From: Turbatrix aceti
Taxonomy: Eukaryota; Nematoda; Chromadorea; Rhabditida; Panagrolaimidae
Direction of reading: 5' to 3'
NCBI GenBank assembly: GCA_963969345.1
Contig: OZ017768.1
Location: forward strand, 2,628,718 to 2,692,717
DNA length: 64,000 bases
The position numbers and the translations under genes are program-made. Shown piece after piece: positions 59,001-64,000 of this stretch (position 1 is the first letter of the stretch; each line of letters begins with the position of its first letter). The notes under the pieces were generated by a model that saw only the letters and a list, made by a program, of their open reading frames with translations, did no database searches and was not told the origin of the DNA.

Positions 59001-62000
59001 TCACCGTGTAGTACGACACCTTTGGTTGTCCGTTTGCTTCGAAATCAATGTTGCTGAAGATAAAATTGACAATTTCGACAAAGATAGGATCGGTCATGTG
59101 CGATGAAGGCGTGTTCATGATCTGGGCGAGGACGTAGAAGCCGTTCATCGTGACGAACTCTCCGTAGAAGCGGGAAGATCGACGGAGGGTGGAAAAAAGT
59201 AGACGGATCGCGGCGAGCTGGGCTGCTGCGTCGTAGGCTCTGTCAACTGTCTAAAAAATTTTCGTTAATTAATTACAATTTTGAATTAAAAAATTGCGAT
59301 TAATTTTAATTTAAAAATTTTGAAAGAAAAAAAACTATTTTAAAAAAAAATTTAAGTTTGAAAAAAATAGAAAAATTAATTAAGTAAATAATTAGAAGTT
59401 AATTAATTACCGAATTTAATTTTTATTAAAATTTTTTTTTTTATTTTTACTCAAAAAAAATAAAAAATTAAAATTTTTATTTAAAAAAAATAAAAATTTT
59501 TATTAAAAAAAACAAAAATAAAAATTTTTATTTTAAAAAAATTTAATGACAATAAAAAAATTCGAAATAAAAAAAAATAATAATTTTTCCTGAAATTTTC
59601 AATTTTTGTGAAACAAAACAGAACAAGTTTTTTTTATAAAAAAATAAACTTACCAAAGCCATCAAAAACACGCAAATCTTGACGGATCCAATAGCCCGAA
59701 AAGCCGCATCCAAAGTCTGAGGCATCCTATTCACAATCGGGCACTGCCATTCGATCGGAGCATCTTTGTACATGGTCAGCCAGAGGAGAGGACTGATCCT
59801 TTCCGTATCAATGCCTCGCTGGAAGACACTCAGACTGTAGTTATGGGCTGTCGATGCATTCACCACGCAGAGCACATTTCTCTGGTACTTGTGAATGTAC
59901 CTTCTCGGCTCGTATACGACATCCACGATATTTCTGGGATGCGCAGCCATCAGACTTCGTGATTCCATCGTTGATCGAAAAGACGTATACGAGTCCGAAG
60001 CACAGCACTCGGTCATCCACGAAGCCTCGCAGCCGAGGGCCCGGAAGACGACGAGGCCTTCGAGGGGGAGAACGCCTTTGAACGCTGTCACAGTGCTCAG
60101 CTCGTAGATCGGGACTTGGGAAGCCGACGGGGTCGTTGACACGGTCGAACCGAGGCAAATCTCGATGGGAACAGACGCAGAGTAGTTCGGGGGGACGATT
60201 GTCGTGTTGTGGACGTAGTAGCGACCGCCGATGAAAGCGGCAAAGTGGACATGGCAATCCTGAGTCGTTCGAAGCCCGAAGGAAACATTGTGCCACGTGA
60301 TTTTGGATTCATGCTCCAGTGCCGGTTTGAATAATCTTCTGACCTACAAAAAAATCATCAAAACAAAAAAAATTAGGAAAAAAAATTTCGAATTCGTAAA
60401 AAAAACATTTTTATCAAGAAAATCAGTAATTTTACAAAAAACACACAAAAATGTGCAAAATGTGACTAAAATTACTCGTTTTGCTCATAGAAATTTTTAT
60501 AGAGAAAAAATTGTGGCAAGAAATATTTACAAAAAATATCAAAAATCAAACAGAAAGTTTTTTCAATAAAATTTGTCTGTAAATAATTTCAAAATCCTAC
60601 AAAAAAACTTTTGCATCAAAATTTTCCAAAATAAAAAACATTGAACTATAAAAAAATTATTTTTTAATAAAATAAATTCGCAACTCACCACAAATTCCTT
60701 GCCGATAGGCTGTCCGAGCAAGAAGACCTTCGCCGAGACGCTTCCAGTCGACGGATAGTAATAGACATGCGCCCTCAGCATAGGCGTGCCAATGGACGCG
60801 ATATGAAGCGGAAAACTTTTCAGATCGTGTTTTCGATGATTCCCAGCCGCGATCCAAAAAGCCAGCGTAATTCCATCGTTTAGGAAAATGTTATGCTTCG
60901 GATCGAGGATAAAGGACGCCGCTGCGCTCCGCACAATCTTTGATGACGCCGGTGGATTTTCGGCCAGTGGATTTGGGACGGATGGGTCTACTGCGAAGGA
61001 CGCCTGCGGCATTTGGACGCAACACACTGGCTCGACGGGGGTTGTCGTGATGAGACGATTCAGGGATTCTGCAATGTTCTGCGCGGCCCGGGGACCGTCG
61101 TAGCTGGGGCCGAGAAACTTTTTCAGCAGTTCCGAATTCGGGAACGCAGAAATAATATCCGCGATTTTGTCGACGACTTTTCCGATCAAATTGGAACTTG
61201 CCCTCGGCTCGTGACCATTTTCACCTGCCAGCAACTTATAAACATCGAACAAAACATCCGAAATCTGCTTCAACGAAACCTGCTTCAATCTCGGATCCAA
61301 CTTCTCAAAAGTCAGTAAATCCAAAACCTGACCAATTCTGTTTTCCAGCGACGAATCAATTTCCCCGGACTGTTCGATGACTCTTTTGAGCAGTTGAACG
61401 GAGACAAAGAGCGCCGCTTCATCGACCAGGACTTCTTCCGTCAAAGGTGGTCTTTTTTCCGTGGGTGGAATCGTATCCTCAGCATCAGATGCACTCGAAG
61501 TCCCCACTTGTTCCGGGTCGGAGATGACGTCATCTCCCATCCAATTATCCGTCAATTCGCCGCTGATGTTGTCCAAATCAACAATTTCGAATGACGTCCG
61601 AGAAGCTCGGGCAAAGCTGCAGGCTGCGATGAGGGTTACGTCGGAGTCCATTTGGAGGGTGGACAGAAGATTGGTAGTAAAGGGGGTTGGAAAATCGCGC
61701 TGAAAAATAAGAAAACTATAAATTTGGACCAACGAAAACAATTTATGCTTCAAAAAAACTAAATTAAAAAAAAAATCGAAAAAAAAACTGTATTTATATT
61801 TTTGACAAAAATTATGCAGGTCTCGACGCGAATGTTTTTGAACTTCTCAAGAAATTTTCTTGGGGTTCTCAAACGGAAAAAAAATTTTTACTTATGAAAC
61901 TTCTTTTTTCTACCGTGTCGACTGGTAAGCTTTTTCGGAGTCAAATATTTATAATAAAAATTGAAACAATGAAAAAAATTTTTTTTCAGGGTTTACAACA

Positions 62001-64000
62001 GAAATTTTTTGGAAATATCTAAAATCAGTTTTTTACAAATTTCAAAAGGGAAATTTTTTAAACATCGTTTGTTTGATAAATCTTTTTCAAGATTACCATA
62101 AAATTTTTTTTATCTTTTTTTGGTAAGTTTTTTCACGGTCTAAAACAGTTTTTTTGGGTCCGTTAAACAGCAACTTTTTTCAGCATATTGAATGAACATT
62201 CCCAGAAAGAAAGCATTTTTTTAAATCCAAAAAAAAATCTTACAATTTCAAAATTTCACCCAAAAACAAAAAAATGCTCAAACCCAAAAAATCAATCCCC
62301 TCCTTACCTGATTCACCTGTCCAGATGACGGTAAAAACGGTGAATTGAGACACCTCGTGGCAAACACGAGGATATCGACGAGACGGGTAATTCTCCGCCT
62401 CGCATCGTGTTTTTCGGTCGTCGACAGCGCAGAGATGCACTTAGTAGCCAGTACTTCGCATTTCTCGTTGACAGCTTCGTTTTGTGCGACTGAAAAAAAA
62501 ACACACCATCATCCATAAATGCACTTCTTCGCCTTCGATCAATTTTTTTTTTTCAATATAATTTCCTACCTCGAGCAAAAGTCAGCACGCCACAGAGCCT
62601 GTCGAATTCAGCGTGGTCATCCGAATCAATCAAATCCATGAAAACATCGTTGGAAGCCGCCTTTTCGAGTTCATCCAGAAAAAGTTGACCCATCTGAACT
62701 GTTAACGACTCCGGCAGTGGATTGTGGTTGTTTTTGATTATAAATGACGTCAGCGTAGAAATGAAAGGAGTGTACACTTGCGGATTGGAAAATTGACTCG
62801 CGCACAAACCAGCAACAAATTCTGTGCTGAAATAAAAAACAGAAAAATCAAAAAAATAAATAAATCAGTTTCGTACCCCAAACAAATTGTAAACAGAAAA
62901 AGATAACTACAAAAAAAGCGGAAAGGTGTCATTTGGCGTTCACGTGCCCGAGAAACGCAGAATTATAAATAAATAATTACATTTACTAAAAATTAATAAT
63001 TTAATCAATTTGGAATGTCAGAAATTAATTAAATAACGCCAATAAAAACTGGCCTTTAAGAAAAGCGCGCTGACCTTTCAAGAAACTTTGCATGGAGCTT
63101 ATTACCTGTTTTTTTTTTAGCAAAAAAATATGAAAAGTTGATGAAAAGGTAAAAAATGGTCCGAATGTACCCTTTTTACCAAAATTGGATTTGCAAACAT
63201 GAAAATTCCAAAAAAATGCATTTCAAAAACTTTTCGGATTCAGAAAAGAAAAAATATTACGATTTGTCCAATTCGAAAAAATTGTGTCCAAAAATTTCAG
63301 AAAGCCATAAAAATTTTTGCAAAAAAATTAATAAAAAATTTTACTTTAGCAAAACAAATCCAAAAAGTTTGATTGCAATTAGTTATAAATAAATTTGTCA
63401 AAAAGCAACAAAATTTTTTCAAATCATGAAAAAATGTTATTTTTGAGCCAAAAAAGTTCGTTAAAAAAATTTCAAGACGGAACGGTTTTTGGCAAAAAAA
63501 AAAGTGCAAAAAGTTCATTAGGAAGAACATACTGGTTTCTGCGAACGTTTTTGACCAAAAAATTGCCTTTCAAGCAAGAAAGCTCAAAAAAAAATATTTC
63601 AGAAGCAAAAAAAATTTTTGCGTTAAGAAAAAAAATTCAACGCCCTTCCCCCAAAAAATCTATAAGTTCAAAAAAAACTCACCCCCGTATTTTGCCCCAA
63701 ACGTCAGGGTATGAGGCTGCGACGTAGCAAACGACGTTGAAAGCCAGCTGCCTTAGGCACAGGCTACAGGCTTTGTTTGTGACAGCGTCAAATATCAGCC
63801 ACCTGGTTATCATTTCTATCGCTGACTTTCTCACATACTTTTTGCCCGACAGAAGTTTTGACAGTACAAAAACCGTGTAAATTATTCGTCGCCGCGGATT
63901 TTCTTCTTCCTCAGCAAAAATGTTTCCAAGGTCGATGGATGAAATTGCGTCGGTTGTGTTTCTGGATTTCGAACAGACACTTTTTTGGATGATCGAAAAA
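50062..64000 (-). CDS. lyst-1: LYST/Chediak-Higashi protein, BEACH-WD40 (5' end outside window)
   Basis: Fourteen phase-consistent exons on the minus strand: 64000-63683, 62826-62570, 62489-62308, 61699-60689, 60343-59654, 59250-58816, 58417-57882, 57324-56997, 56944-56556, 56129-55448, 54850-54305, 53871-52746, 52167-51164, 50718-50062 (stop), about 2720 aa. Order: helical repeat region; a ConA-like lectin fold ('NIFLNDGITLAFWIAAG') in the exons at 61.7-59.7 kb; more helical repeats with an acidic linker; a PH-BEACH domain in exon 53871-52746; the BEACH core ('AGRSFNDLMQYPVLPFIL', 'YHYGSHYSNTGIVAHYLVR', 'LHQWIDLIFGYKQQG'); and WD40 repeats to the end ('DFHFVFSTSKDAKCCLWD'). These motifs match human LYST (3801 aa) rather than neurobeachin or WDFY3. 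LYST controls the size and traffic of lysosome-related organelles, such as worm gut granules. Four donors read GTGGGT. 62827-63682 is a large intron. Confidence 0.93.

Overview
The window looks like nuclear DNA from a nematode, probably a free-living rhabditid-like species; I cannot name the species. Evidence: AT-rich sequence, many short introns with GTAAGT-type donors and T-rich ...TTTCAG or ...TTTTAG acceptors, candidate trans-splice acceptors just upstream of start codons, and typical worm gene families (a BRE-5/brainiac glycosyltransferase, single-domain C-type lectins, UDP-glycosyltransferases, a CK1-group kinase homologue, a worm-type 7TM receptor). Gene models were built by hand by joining open frames at phase-compatible splice sites. 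No transcript data were available.

Layout. 0-2 kb: a BRE-5-like Golgi glycosyltransferase (+). 1.5-4.3 kb: a repeat island with a GAGCGAGCG repeat given twice and a large fold-back element nested inside 47-bp inverted repeats. 4.6-10.3 kb: a duplicated cassette, C-type lectin (+) facing a UDP-glycosyltransferase (-), then a dead lectin remnant facing a second glycosyltransferase; the two transferases share about 1.1 kb of almost identical DNA. 11.7-12.7 kb: an unrecognised 277-aa gene. 13.1-20.7 kb: an IVNS1ABP-like BTB-BACK-Kelch gene (-) with a CK1-group pseudokinase gene nested in its largest intron on the other strand. 20.7-29.6 kb: about 9 kb with no gene that I can support.

29.6-30.6 kb: a 57-aa complex III subunit (ucr-11 type) convergent with an ACOT13-like thioesterase. 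31.3-34.6 kb: a G-rich element, an unrecognised 380-aa gene and a second fold-back element. 34.6-36.0 kb: a double-RGS-domain protein. 38.8-39.1 kb: a possible small membrane protein, part of which is copied at 40.5 kb. 39.1-43.8 kb: no supported gene. 43.8-49.2 kb: a GPI-type C-type-lectin-like protein, a membrane protein with an alternating histidine tail, a disordered repeat protein and a 7TM receptor whose exon joints I could not close.

50.1-64.0 kb is the 3' part of a LYST/Chediak-Higashi (BEACH-WD40) gene on the minus strand, with 14 exons visible and the 5' end beyond the window.

The most unusual items are the pseudokinase nested in the Kelch gene, the lectin/glycosyltransferase cassette with apparent gene conversion and lectin decay, the alternating-histidine membrane protein, and a recurring type of GC-rich fold-back or low-complexity element scattered through AT-rich intergenic DNA.
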